Below, one piece after another: positions 35,096-47,942 of a stretch of 64,000 bases of DNA (position 1 is its first letter; each line of letters starts with the position of its first letter). The notes below the pieces were generated by a model, which saw only the letters and a list, made by a program, of their open reading frames with translations, was not told the DNA's origin and made no database searches. Both the position numbers and the translations under genes were made by a program. Origin of the DNA: Lucifuga dentata (lineage: Eukaryota; Chordata; Actinopteri; Ophidiiformes; Bythitidae); assembly GCA_014773175.1 (NCBI GenBank), contig VXCM01000222.1, positions 226,412-290,411 of the forward strand, written 5' to 3'.

Positions 35096-35395
35096 AGAGT
35101 GTGATGAGCATTTTTTTTTTTTTTTTTTTTTGTTAGTTTTTGGATTTTAATAGCATTGGTGTCAATACATATTAACTATCACATTACTTTTTTACAAAAT
35201 GTCTTATTTTAATACAGGAATAAGCTTTACTTATGCTGATAAAAACTGACAAATGGCCAGAAATACATAGTATTCCATGCAAGCTGCAGCTTTACAACAC
35301 AGAGTACAGTGAGGCAGCTCCATTTGTGATATTTAAATTACTGCAATAAATGTGAATGAGCTGGTGTTATTTGACTGCTGAATAAGTTAAATGAT

Positions 35396-35663
35396 TTCCA
35401 GGAAATCCAGGCTAAGAACATGTACCATCCTCCTGCTTAACAGTTAAAAGAAAAAGAAAACAGAACATTCTTTTTCTGCTTATATGCTTAATTATAATGA
35501 TTTTCATGTGTCACAAGCTTTCATCCTTGGCATTCTTTTCTTTTTTTACTCTCTTTTGCACGTGTGTGATCTTGTAAGCCTTTGGTTTATGAGAAGCTTA
35601 TACTTTCAGGTTGAATGCTGTCTTTTGAAAAACTTTTAGTCTTGCAACAGAGTTTTCCAGGAA
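35396..35663. promoter_or_regulatory. Pair of consensus STAT sites
   Basis: TTCCAGGAA occurs at 35396-35404 and again at 35655-35663. Both are perfect TTCCNGGAA palindromes, 259 bases apart, about 21 kb downstream of socs3. Motif evidence only. Confidence 0.35.
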
Positions 35664-35858
35664 GCAGGGAGGTTTCTTTTGACGCAACTCACCTGAGTCA
35701 AATTAGCATAAAGATATGAGGCTTTCAGCTTTGATGACCAAAGACTCAAATGTTTCAGTCTCACTTCCCACCATTTGGTGCATTAGTCTGAGTTTATCTC
35801 CGTCTGCCTCTCTTTCAGTCTCTCTTTTATGTCTTTTCTCATCTTTCTGCCTCTCCCA

Positions 35859-35860
<2 letters not shown>

Positions 35861-35912
<52 letters not shown>
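35861..35912 (+). repeat. (CA)n microsatellite
   Basis: Twenty-six CA units after a pyrimidine-rich stretch. Confidence 0.97.
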
Positions 35913-35913
<1 letters not shown>

Positions 35914-37511
35914 GAATGTAACAAAGTAACACACAACAGTATTTCTGGTGAAGTCATTAGTTTCTCATGTCTCAGAGAAACTAATGCATTCTAACATATT
36001 CTGGACATTATGTGAAGACTAGTCCAAATGCTGACATAAGACAGAGTCATTACATGTTAGATAATATTGTTACATTATCAGCAATGATCCCTGATGGTTA
36101 ATTTAGTGAGCAGTAAACAGATAAACAAGTGAACAAGGAGATAAATGACATGAAAAGCTCATCAAATTTAATGTGTTTATGAATGTGATTAATTTATGAT
36201 TCTGTCAGTCATAGAAAGAGACTGTTTAGTCACATCTCTGTTTATGGCTGCATTAGTCAAACCTTATCAAACTCTAAGGGCTACTACATCTAAAGACCAC
36301 CGCTATATAAATGCTGTAACCTTACTGGAACTGTAAATACTCATGTAAGTTTCACTTTGCCCCCAACAAAGCAATGGAATCATTCAGTCTGACTGGATAC
36401 TGCTATGGTCTTTATCTGACTAAACATGGCACTGGAGCATTTGTGGTGAAGACACAGAGTTTAGAGGAAACAAATCATGTGCCAGTAGTGGGCCTCTGGT
36501 GTTATCATCACTACGGTTACAACACAGGGGTCCCAGCTGTGTCACTTCCTGTCACTGATGTGGGTGATTTGAGGGGGAGGGGTTTCTCTTCTCTCTGTTC
36601 AGAGACAGAAACCTGAGGGAATTTCTTTACAACACACATTTAATTAGAAATAGCCAGAGAGCCAAAGCTCAAAGGGTAGAATTTGCCCTCTTTAAATAAA
36701 TCAATAGATTTTGTACTGAAGGATGTAAAAGAAGTCCACTGAAAATGAGAGCTATGCTGAGCTAAAGCTCATGGTGGGGCTCACAGATTCCAGATGAATG
36801 AATCACATGTTGGCTGGAATACACGTTTTTGCTCCTGATTCATTTACTCTTTCAAAATGGGTTTCTTGTTGAGCAATGCAGCCTTTAAACTGAATTTGTT
36901 AGTTTTACAGGTCATTTATTTCTTGTAAATAACATACAGATGTAATTTAAGATGACTGCATTACACTATGTGACTGTTATGGGAAGTGAGGATTCAGTTT
37001 CTCTGTAAATGTGACTGATGTGGGCTTTCTGGTATGTAATGTTTCATGCCTGAGTTCCAATAAGTTAAAAACTGCAGAAAAGATAATGAGGGAACAACAC
37101 CCATGGAGAGACAGACATGGCTGGTGCTTTTTCTAGCATGAATGAAGCAAGAGGAAAGACAGAGAGAGAGAGATAAAGAGAGGTAGAGGAGACACTTTTG
37201 TGTAGACTGTGGCAGCATTTGTTCAACGCATGCAGGTTGTGACCAACATCTGAACGGTTTCCTGATACGCTACAGGATGAGTCACACTTCTCAGAGATCG
37301 TAATCGATTCCTTGAATTGTTACTAAGAGATTACCATTACCCATCCCTCCACACACACACACACACNCACACACACACACACCCTCCCTCCCTGTCTCCC
37401 CTTTTCCTCCTTGTTCTTTGTGGTGTTCTTCCCTCATTCTGGTCCAGCATGTGAGGTTCCACCATTTCCCATCTTCCCATTTATTAGACATAATAAATAA
37501 ATAAATAACTT

Positions 37512-38504
37512 CAGAGGTGGAAAGTAACTAAGTGTATTTACTCAAGTTAAGTACAATGTTGATTTACTTTACTTGATTTTTTTTTTTTTTTTTTTTTTCA
37601 TTTATCAGAAGATTAACAACAGGAGATTAAATATTGCTGTTTGTTTTAGCAAGGACCTTTAGACTATTAACTGGAGGTTTTGAAAGGCAAAGACAAATTT
37701 TCAACTGTCCTGAACACATCAGAATTTACAAAACTGCAACTTTCAGGGTAAAAAAAAAAAAAAAAAAAACCCTCAACAATTTTGCACACTGTCAGTTGAA
37801 AAACCTATCACCAATTGTGGGGATTTTGATTACTGATGCATTAATATGACAGATGTTAATGGACAATCCAATCAATAATTTAACTCTGACTGGGACAACT
37901 GTTCACAATGAGTACTTTTTCTTTGGATACTTGAGAATATTTTACTGCTAATACTTTTACTTAAAGGACTATACAAGTTGTTTTGCACGTTTGACCCTAA
38001 TAAATAATACCTGCATACATATTACATTACTGCCCACTATTTTCCAAAACACAGAACCATACTTTAATTTTTCTATTATTTCTGCTAAATCACCCAATCT
38101 TCCCCTGAAAATTCAATATTTTGCCTCATTGTAGAAGGCACAGTTGTTTCAATTTCTTGGTAAAAGCAGTCTTCTCCTGGGACTATATTCCATAGTGGAG
38201 ACATACATTTTTAATTTTTATAGCATAATGGAATGAAACCAATGGCCATCTGGAAGGTAGGAAAACAAGTCTAATATATTTATTTGGTTATATATTTCTT
38301 TGGTTATTTAAATGGTTAACAGCAATTTAACATGTATACAGGTTGTATGTATTAGGCTCTAACATGCAAAATCACTGGTTTGGTCCTTTAAGTAGAATTT
38401 TGAATGCAGAAATTTTACTTGTATTGGCACTTTCAGCACTTCCTCTGATACTGTGATATTTGTACTTTTACTTTTTAGAATTTGGGTACTTCTTCCATCA
38501 TTTG
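37512..38504 (+). mobile_element. Non-autonomous hAT-like element, copy A (interrupted)
   Basis: The left end is CAGAGGTGGAAAGTAACTAA and the right end TACTTCTTCCATCATTTG. The interior phrase AATTTTGAATGCAG is shared with the copy at 61610-62221, which lies in reverse orientation. The sequence agrees with a widespread fish element beginning cagaggtggaaagtaac and ending cttccaccactg. A TTAA MITE (37961-38391) is inserted in it. Removing that insert leaves about 565 bases, similar to the 612 of the other copy. No transposase frame. Confidence 0.75.
37961..38391. mobile_element. TTAA-flanked MITE, copy 2, nested in hAT-like element
   Basis: Begins TTAAAGGACTATACAAG, ends GGTTTGGTCCTTTAA. It shares TCCTGGGACTATATTCCATA, TGGAAGGTAGGAAAAC and GTATTAGGCTCTAACATGCA with the other copies. 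Flanking sequence reads ACTTTTAC before and GTAGAATTTTGAATGC after. In the host element this is continuous as ACTTAAGTA, so the TTAA was duplicated on insertion. Confidence 0.8.
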
Positions 38505-40656
38505 TATACTTCTCTGTATGCTTTAACATGTTCTTTCAGTCAATTTCCCACAAAAATTGTTGGAACGACCTGAACCTTCAGTCATCAAGCTGGTAAAAGC
38601 AGTTCTTGCTGCTTGGTTAATTAGTTAGTACCACTACATAAATCATGCTGTAAACTCTGAAGTTACAGTAAGCCAGATGATATCGTATTGAAATGCCTGG
38701 TTCCTTAGAAAACATGATATACTGAATATTTCATAAGAAATAATGAAAGCACTTCATCACTTCACCTTCTGTTCTACTAAAATGACTCTCTTTCCTCAGT
38801 CTGTCAGGGTCATTACAACACAATTGACCATTTCCAGTTAAAAACACTTTGCCATTATGGAATATTTTAGTCCTCTTTCGTCACATCAGCTAGAAAAATG
38901 ACCCACTTCCCCTTCCAGAACACTAAGCGCTATGTTGAGAGTTCCAAAAATGCACAGTAAATCACACACACAGACACACACACTTAAAAATTACTTCCCA
39001 GTAGTTAGAGGTAACAACTGTCCCTTCTTGCAGCTGTATTTCTCAGTAATTCCTTCAGGGTTGGTTTGCTGCGTACCACACCAAAGTTTTCAACACCTGT
39101 GTAATCAGTCACATTCAATATTTCATTCTTAATACTAGCTATTTCAGCAGTTCCTCTGATATGTAAATTGAGTAAGTGTACTTCTAGTTAAAGGCATTTG
39201 GCAAGAGCGTATTATACATTGACATCTTTGCGCTGGAAAACACTGCAAATATGTGGCAATTGTTTTTCCTGTTCTCACCAATGTTGCAATTATTACATCA
39301 GTTCCAGTCTTTCTATAGCTGCACTTCCCGCATTCTAAGGACCTCCAACCTGGACAAGATATAAGAAACCAAGAAAACACAGAACTTCCTCTTTGACAGC
39401 CAGGACTTAAGAATTACATTGCACATTGTGGGACTGAAATAAGTACTGCTGATGAGCATTTGAGTATAAAGTCAAGCAGACATGATTTATAATCATATTC
39501 GTATTGTCAGTTTGTGTGTCGGTTCATGTGAAAGTGTACAGATGATAAGAATGGTGATACATCCCTGTTTACAGTCACTATGGATATGGTGTGAGTCAAA
39601 CAACAGGAATAGAGTCTAATGATCACCTCTATTCATTCATAGGTTTTATGAGATATCTTCCCATGATAGGAGTCATCATAATAACCCACTTACACTTCGC
39701 AACATTATGACAGAGTGCTTTGCAAAAGTCTTAAGGCTGTTATAAATAAACACCTTGTCAATTATGGTCAGACCTGTTAAAGGCCTTGATAATAGCATCC
39801 TCGGAGAGCTTTTTACACCTCACACTTAGTCCACGCGGGTGTTCTATGTAAGATGTTTCCTACGCTGATGGATCTAACTGTGGTAAAAGTGAAGTTCACA
39901 AAACTGAAAAGTGGGTTTGTTTTTCGTGAAGCATGTGTACTTTATTCAGATGACATACTGGCAAACCAACTGGAGCCACCACCGACACCACAACATGAAC
40001 CAGCAGCACGATGAGGACAATGATTCTGCTAATGGCATGAAAAAGAAGAGAGAAAGAGAGAGATTCCTCCTCTTCCAAATCTCCATATTTTAAACATATG
40101 AGTCAGCCCAGTTAAAGCTTGTTTGTGTGCGTGTATCCCGTCCTTGACTGACCCCTGAGCTAATTTCTTCAAACTGTGATTTCTTACATCACAAACTTGG
40201 AAAAAGCAGAAAGTTAAATATCCAACACATATTGCTGAAGTTCCATCCTTGGTATTTTCTCTCAGTTTGTTGCTAAGCAACATTTTGGACCTGTAGCAGG
40301 ACCTTATTGTTTCCAAAACTGTGAGTCAGTATAGTTCAACTGTCATTATGATTGTTTCTCAAAGGGAGTCAAATGTTCAGATGTGAACTTTTCCTTTCCT
40401 TCATTAATCTACATTACACCAGCTAAAAAGCATTTACAAATGCTGTTGCCATGTCTGAGGGCTCATTAAATAGTGATTAGTAATAGAATCTGCTCCTTTT
40501 AGCAGGTGTGACGTACGGGAGGCTGCCTTCACATGCACAACAGAATAAACTCTTGCAAACATAGATTCAACACATCTTGAAAATATTTCACAGAAAATCC
40601 TGATCCACATTAACACTCATGAAGTTCATACAGATTTTTATTCTGCACATTCAGGC
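38505..40656. other. Intergenic, no gene seen
   Basis: Short frames only; no recognised repeat except brief CA runs near 38965-38981. Confidence 0.6.
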
Positions 40657-41248
40657 TTAAAGGACCATACCATCAGTTTTTCATGTTTAAGCCCAGTACA
40701 TACTACCCACATACAGTATACATTAATTTACTGATAAACAATATCCAAAACATGGAACCTTATTTTAGTTTTCTTGTTTTAGTTATTTTGTCAAATCTCC
40801 TAATCATTCAAAAGAAAATGTTCAGGTGATACACTGACCTTAAAATTCAATGTTTCGCCTGTTAAAACTTTTGCACAATTGTAGAAGGCATGGTCATTTT
40901 AATCTCTCGGTAAAAGTTATCTTCTCCTGGGACTATATTTCATGATGGAGATGCACACTGTCTTCCATGCAGCTCCATATAGGACCGGTTAAATAAAGTT
41001 ACTTCGACAAAAAAAACTTAACATATTGTTTGCTGTGATGGGTTACTTATCTCAAGCATGTTTCAAATCTCTACAAGTTGATTTTTATAGCCTATGAAAT
41101 GAAACCAATGGCAGTCTGGAAGGTATGAAAACCTATTCTAATATTTACCGTGCCAGCAGCATATTTTGGAAAATGGTTTTCAGTCCCAAAATATGCTGCT
41201 GGTGTGGTTTATATATTAGCTCAAGCTAAATCTGGTATGGTACTTTAA
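40657..41248. mobile_element. TTAA-flanked MITE, copy 3
   Basis: Begins TTAAAGGACCATACCATCA and ends GGTATGGTACTTTAA. It shares TCTCCTGGGACTATATTTCA, ACAAGTTGATTTTTATAG and GAAACCAATGGCAGTCTGGA with copy 1. Near the right end an exact 17-nt inverted duplication (arm CCAGCAGCATATTTTGG) replaces part of the terminal sequence. Confidence 0.8.
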
Positions 41249-44200
41249 ATCATCATGATGTCCCCTTTGAATTGGCATCTGGCGAGTCCACAGGCCAATG
41301 ATCATTTGTAAACAGTAAACTGAGGCCTTGAAGGGATGACATTGGAGTGATCTTGGGAGTAGATCACATTATGATTATGATATTAAGCACCTGGCCGACA
41401 TTCAAATGGTGTTCAGATGTTATTAAAGCTACTAAGGGAACTCATACGTATAGCCAATGGCAAGAAAACAGGCCAAACAGACCTGTGAGTCCATGCTGTT
41501 ATTCCAAACTCAGTCCTTTCCATCAGCAGGGTGCAGCAGAAAATGAAATTAGATGGAATCTCTTCAGTTATTTGGTTTTGTTTTTCATGCTCCCACCGTG
41601 GCCTCATTTTCTGGCTCTCAGTGAATAGCGGTGAAAAGCTGTATAATCTTCTGCTGTGGTTGCCCATTTTTCTACTCAAACCTTGATGAGGTGAGTGCTC
41701 TGAGATGTTCCTTCATTAGCTTTCATGAACATAATTGTGGCCTTCCTGTTAACTTAGAAAGCGTTCTTTCATCATAGTTTCCAAAAGTGTCACAGAAGTG
41801 CTGGTGACACTTTCCATTTACAATAAACTCACTGAATTGTAATATGCAAAAAAAGCTAGATGAAGGTGGAAGCAGCACTTCAGGCTTCAGTAAACTGACC
41901 ATGCAAAGCAGCTTCAGTCAAGAAAAGCTGAGCTGAACAGAAACGGAAGCTATCAGATTTTGAATCTATGCACCTTTTTTCCCTAAAGCAAATGGCTATA
42001 TTCTTGAAAGGGAAGTTCATGATTAAGGTTCCGATTTCAAATAATCAAAAAATGATAACTAGAAATGCTATTGAACAAATGTTTCCTGAAGGATCCCAAT
42101 GATAAATGTTTCTTATAACCTTTTGTGAACATTATGATTTGATTTGTTGGATTCAAAAACATTCACTGAAGGGGGATTGATTACAAAAGATTTACTGGGG
42201 AACATGTCCTAAAGGTTTCCTGGTAAAATATACAATTCCCAGAAACTTCTGGTAATTCATTGGAAGCCATATATTTTATCAAAGGGGATTATTTTAGTTC
42301 TATGAAAAGACTTCCTAGGAAGTCTTCAGGGAAAGTTCATTTGACCCCTTAGGAAACATTTCTGTAACGTTCAGAATCTCTCTCTCTCTCTCTCTCATAA
42401 ACTTTACATACCAAAGCGCTGGGATCTCAGCCCATTTACAATATGTTTTCTCAATGAAGAAAAAAAAACAGCACTGCTCACAATGTATTATGATGACAGT
42501 GGCATTTGAGGTTTTTGTGAGAGTCGGCATTGTATCGAGATGTACAGTGGAGTGTGTGTGTGGGCTGTGTGAGGCCTGCTGAGGTACAGTGAACAGTGTT
42601 GGGTATCAGATTGTTCCTTGCTCACTGTGCTGTGTTTCCATGAAGTTGTAGGAGCCGTTTATGGAGTGTGCTCCGTGCCGTGTGGTTTCCTGTGAAGTGG
42701 GAGATCTGACTGTCTTTTAGGGAGGTCTCCATAGCAGCCACTTGTTTTCCTGGGACACCTTTCATGCCCTGACAGGAATTTTCAACCTAACAGAAGTGGC
42801 TTTACTTTATCCTACCCATATTTTTTTTTACTGAATGGAGTTTTCAGAAAGGATTAACAACATAACCCCAGTACGGCTTTTCCGTGTTTTTATACAAATG
42901 CCAAGTGATTTATCTATAGGTAAATCTTTTGCGACTTTCTGTACTAAAGCTATGGATCAGTTGTAATCCCATGTCAAAAAGCCTGGTACTTAAGTTTTCT
43001 TATGAAAACAGACTTGTTACGAAATTGCCAGTGATTGGTAGTCATTCCCACATATTTTCTGCAGAAGCTGTTTTGGAACACCACAAGTTCCAATGAATTT
43101 GTACTTGTGTGTTTTTTCTGTCTCAAACTGGTCCAAATCACATGAGGCAAGCCAACACTAGTTGTGTGTGTCAGGAGCTGCCATGATGATTATGATAATC
43201 AAATTTTAAACTTGCACTTTTTCCAAAAAGACTCACCTGCCAATTCAAATCAAGATTTCTGCACCTTTGAGTACTGAGATGACATGAAGTGTTCACCACT
43301 GCATGGTCAATAACTTTGACTGTATGATTCCATGTTCTTAGATACCAAGATTTTTTTACAGACCCTCGTCCTAACAGGATACAACATGACCATGGGAACA
43401 AAAACAAAGCTTTTTGTGTAAACTGAAGACAATTAGAGGAAGCAGCAGAGGCCAATATTTACAAAGAGTAAATATTTTAATTAGGTATTAAACAAAGACA
43501 GAAAGGTGAAATTCTCAGACAAATTAATCTGATAAAGAACTACATTTAAATTGTCAGCTGATAAGTGTTAACTACAAAATCTGATTAGAGAGCAGAAAAA
43601 AAAAAGTTACTGTAAAACAGATTAGGTATGAGGCCTACTGAAGCCAGGGGATATTTTAGGAGAGAGCTGCATACGACAACCTAAAGTGCACAGTGTAAAC
43701 ACAGATTACACACTTGAGCATAAAGAAATGTGGATCAAATATTAACCAAAATAGACCACAGCTTTATCAGCCATTAAACCCCACTTGAGAACAAAAGAAA
43801 ATAGGATTTACTGATGGTTAGTACATAGAAATACTTCAACTCACCCAACCCAACTTTAAATGCAAGGAAAAGCAAAACTGAACAGTATATATAGAGACTT
43901 TCCAGGCAGAACAGCAATCCATGCTAAATATGAAAAAAATTAAAGTTGCCCACTGACAATGAAAGCATCAAACATGAGCTTCAGTGAAACAATCAAGCTA
44001 AGTTACCTCAAACACATGCGTTTCTTTGGTTCTGTGGGTAAGCATGGCACTCTTTATGTCTTTCCAAAGAGAGAGTCATAAGAAGGTAGCTAAAAATAAA
44101 ATAATAGAGTAAACAAATCATACTATAATAAAGCTACCAGTAATAACCAATAGTAACTTAAAATGCCAAACACTTGTTCAGAGGGAGAGCGGCAATGTCT

Positions 44201-47200
44201 CTTAGACTTTTAGGGTAACGGGAAAGAAAGAAACACCTGATGCCTATTTTCACCTAATTTACCTTAAGGTGGACCTGCACACTCTGCTTTGTTAACAATG
44301 CAATCTGGTTTGAACAGACCACAGTCATGCTTAATGAGGCTAAATCAGCCATCTCTTTAAATAAATACATCTCTTTAAATAAATGTCCTCTGTGTCCCAA
44401 CTCAAACAATTTTGCTTTTGCAGACAGTTAATATGACTTCCACTGTTTCCATATTTTGTTTTGTTTGTGTGCCTCTAATCTGATTTTTATGTTTTGAAAA
44501 AAAAAACAGCTCTACTTGCATATAATTTCCTTTTTTCTTTTTTTTTTTTTTTTTTTCNTTTTTTTTTTTTTTTTTTTTGCATATTTATTGCATTGCACCT
44601 ACTGCTCATTGCATTTGCTATAAGCATGAACTTTTCTGTAGCTGTCATATTCTTATATAAAAATCCAACAGAAGCCTGTTTCAGTATATATGTATATATG
44701 TATAGATATCATATAATATATACTGTAAAAATGCAATGTTTGGGGATTTGTACTTCATGATGATGACTTTCACATTCCAATGTACAAATATGATAATGAG
44801 ATTAGTAATCCATACAGTATATGACAATATCTATCATAGACAAAATATCAGTACAAAGATCACAAACAAACATTTATTTATGACATTTATATATTAATTA
44901 GAATTTTTTTTTTTTTTTTTTTTTNTGTTAGTGATCCAGTAAGTGGCTGCACTCTGCCCTGCTGGGAAAGTGGCTGTGCTCTGCTGACACACCAGTCCAG
45001 CAGCATTCCCACTCATCCAGGAAGACACCTTCTTTCCAGAAAAACCTTCTGAGTGACGAGGACATTCCAGGTCACCTGATGATCTCTGATACAGGAAATA
45101 CCCTGCTGACCTTTTTGCTGCACTTGCCTGAGTATGCTTCCAGCTTTTTGTGCTGTTATCGTAAAATACTTGCCACACGTGTCAACACACACACACGCAC
45201 ACATGCATACACAAACAACATTGTCATTGTATACTAAGTGAGTGGCTTGATGTATTGAATAGCTCAGCTATCTGTCAAATGATCAGAGGTTTTCCAGTAA
45301 AGCTCCCGCTGCTGGTTTATGACCCACACATGATCCAAAAATGTGGCTTTGAAAGCTTTTTGCCATTTTCAGTCACAGTATGCCCCACTGCAATCTCCAG
45401 CTTGCCCTTGAATGAATGAATAAGTACATAAATAAAACATTAAATTAACTTTACTGTCATAAACTTTATTTGCTGATTGGAAACAGTGCTTTCTTACTTT
45501 TCTTTAGGACAAACATGCTGCCAAGCTCATTGTTTTCAGTGTCATTTTCTTTGTGAGGCATGAAAGATGTTTTACAAGGAACTCTTACTAATTCAAGCAA
45601 GAATTTATAACTGTACTTCAGAGGAATTAGCACTTGAATGCTCCACTTACAAGGATTTATTATATCAAGTGTTTGCCAGATAAGAAGTTGATAAGGAAAG
45701 ACGAGGAAAGGTGAAGCAAGTTCTCAGTGGATCTATGGGATCTATTTTATTCTCATACGTGATTATTATATCACTACCTTTACCTGCCATGTAGATTACT
45801 GCACTAACAAGTGCCAAGAAGTGCCTGTAGTGTACAGATATTCAGTGTATTCACCAGTTTGGTCAGGATGAAAGCCTACAGGCTATTGCCAGGCTGTGAC
45901 TTGTAGGCACTTTATCTTATTTTTATTATTTGTAATAATTTTAGCCTTTATGCCCTGATGAAGGTGAAAAAGGCTCAGACTGACAAATGGAGTCAGAAGA
46001 TTAGAAGAAGATGGCTGCATGTTGCAGCATATTATTTCCAGATACTGGCAAACATTGACCCATAAAATAATAGTAAATTAAAAAAAAAAAAAAANAAAAA
46101 AAAAAAAACTGCCAATTTCAAGCATTTAGTGTCAATGTATTATACAGTTATGAAAATGCTGTCATGCATCTATATTTTAAAAAAATCTTTATTCTTATTA
46201 ATTTCTCTTTTTTACCTTCATCATTGTGCTGTAATGTGGGCCTTGAATGTCCTTGCATGAGTCTATAAGAAGATGCTTCTCTCTCATGAATATTTATTTC
46301 TCTTAGTGTGGGACATGTAGGAAACAGCACACTGATCCGTATCTATTTTATGGCCACAGAGCACACAGTGCCAGTAAACGCATCTCTAAATTGTGTGTAA
46401 GCCAAAATGTGCAAACAAGCTCAAAGGAGATTTCTGAGGAAGTGTCTTGCCCCACCCCGTGTATGAATGTGTGTTTACCAGCTGTTACTTTCAGTTTGTC
46501 ACGGGTCACCACAGACAAACAGCTGGAGGCTCTCCTGGTGCTGGTTTTATAGCTGGTCCAGTTACTTTCGTGTTTGTCTGGTCAATACCCAGAAAGCCTG
46601 AGGAAGTCCATGGAATTCATTTATTTACTGATGGAGAGCTGAAATTCTAAAGAAAAGTGCTTGTCTCTTGGAATTGGTTCAAAATTGTTGTTGTTTTTTT
46701 GTTTTTTTTGTGACATCAGTCCACACAGAATGCGTTTGCGATTAATGAAAACAAAAATAAGAATGCACTTCACTCTTTTAACATAACGGAGGTACTGCAA
46801 CATGTATTCTAACTCTCACTGTGTAGATGAATACATTTTTACAAATAGCGCACACAAACACATATTTACTGAGTTATTTGGTTACCATGGTGAGGACAAT
46901 CAGTGCTGCATAACGAAGGGGAGAGCACTAGCGTAAGAGTGCTGTATGTCACAAATATGTCACTAGATCAAACCTCTGACGCACCCTCTTCCTCGAAAAG
47001 ACTTAATGACGAGCACATGCTTCCTCACACATGGTGTAATAGTACAGCCAGTACCTGACGAGCAGGTTATTTATAGAAAACAAAAGTTTAACAAGCTTTT
47101 AATGTCACCATGGAGATTTGATGGGCTAAAGGACCAAAGCTTACAGTCACACCTTAGAGCATGTGCTGTGTTTATGAAAATACACCCAACAACACATACT

Positions 47201-47909
47201 GCGGTAGAGAAACTGATCCATGCTGCATAACTTTGTGGCTGCAGTTGAATGTGTGTGGAGTGTTTGAGGTGTTTTCCACTGTTTGCACATGATGATTAGA
47301 AAGTGAAAGAGGCTATCAGGCTCCACAGCAACAAACTTGTTACAGAGCTAACTAAGTAGTTTTTTTTTTCCATTTAAATCCTCCCTCTCTAGCTCTAGTG
47401 CTGATTTATAGCTGATAACATTTTTGCGAGGCTTGTTATGACCCGCAATGTATGTAAAGTATTATCTGTGTTTTTCTATATGGTAACTAAAGAGACTGTG
47501 TTTGTGCTGTGTCTTACATTAAGGTATGTTATGCAGTAACCACCCAACAAAAAGAAGTTACACAGGGCCAACCTCCTGATACCCCCAGGCTGTTTCTGCA
47601 GGAGTGACTCACATGGTGTTTCCCAGCAATGCAGATGGACTGTTTGAGATTTCTCTTCTACTAACAATTACAATTATTATAATTCAGTGTACATGCTTTC
47701 TGGAAATGCAAAACAGAAAGGAAAATTACTAAAGTATACCTATAATAAGCCATATACAGTATTTCACTAGGTGGGAACAATATGTTATTTATAAGAATGC
47801 CACATATTTCCTTCCCCAAAAACTACAACATATTTGTACCTATTGCTTCCTATAGCTTTCTATATTTGCATGCAATATATGACTTATACATACATGTATG
47901 TATGTTTGT
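41249..47909. other. Intergenic, no gene seen
   Basis: Contains a (CT)n tract (42376-42396), homopolymers with Ns at 44558, 44925 and 46095, and a 17-nt direct duplication CATCTCTTTAAATAAAT near 44352-44388. The stretch 44930-45180 is less AT-rich and could be a regulatory element, but nothing definite is visible. Confidence 0.6.
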
Positions 47910-47942
47910 GTACCCCATACATGTATTACATGTATGGGGTAC
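47910..47942. repeat. 33-bp near-perfect palindrome
   Basis: Arms of 16 bases (GTACCCCATACATGTA and its complement) around a single central T; liable to extrude as a cruciform. Confidence 0.9.

Larger units (their letters stand above)
35096..37511. other. Intergenic, no gene seen
   Basis: Outside the listed STAT pair and CA repeat, only short unassignable frames are present. A second (CA)n tract with N lies at 37351-37382. Confidence 0.6.

Noticed and set aside
44894..45204. Two overlapping minus-strand frames (94 and 63 codons) in a less AT-rich patch
   Set aside because: No recognisable motif, no splice-consistent neighbours, and one runs into a poly-A/N tract; kept only as a possible regulatory patch.
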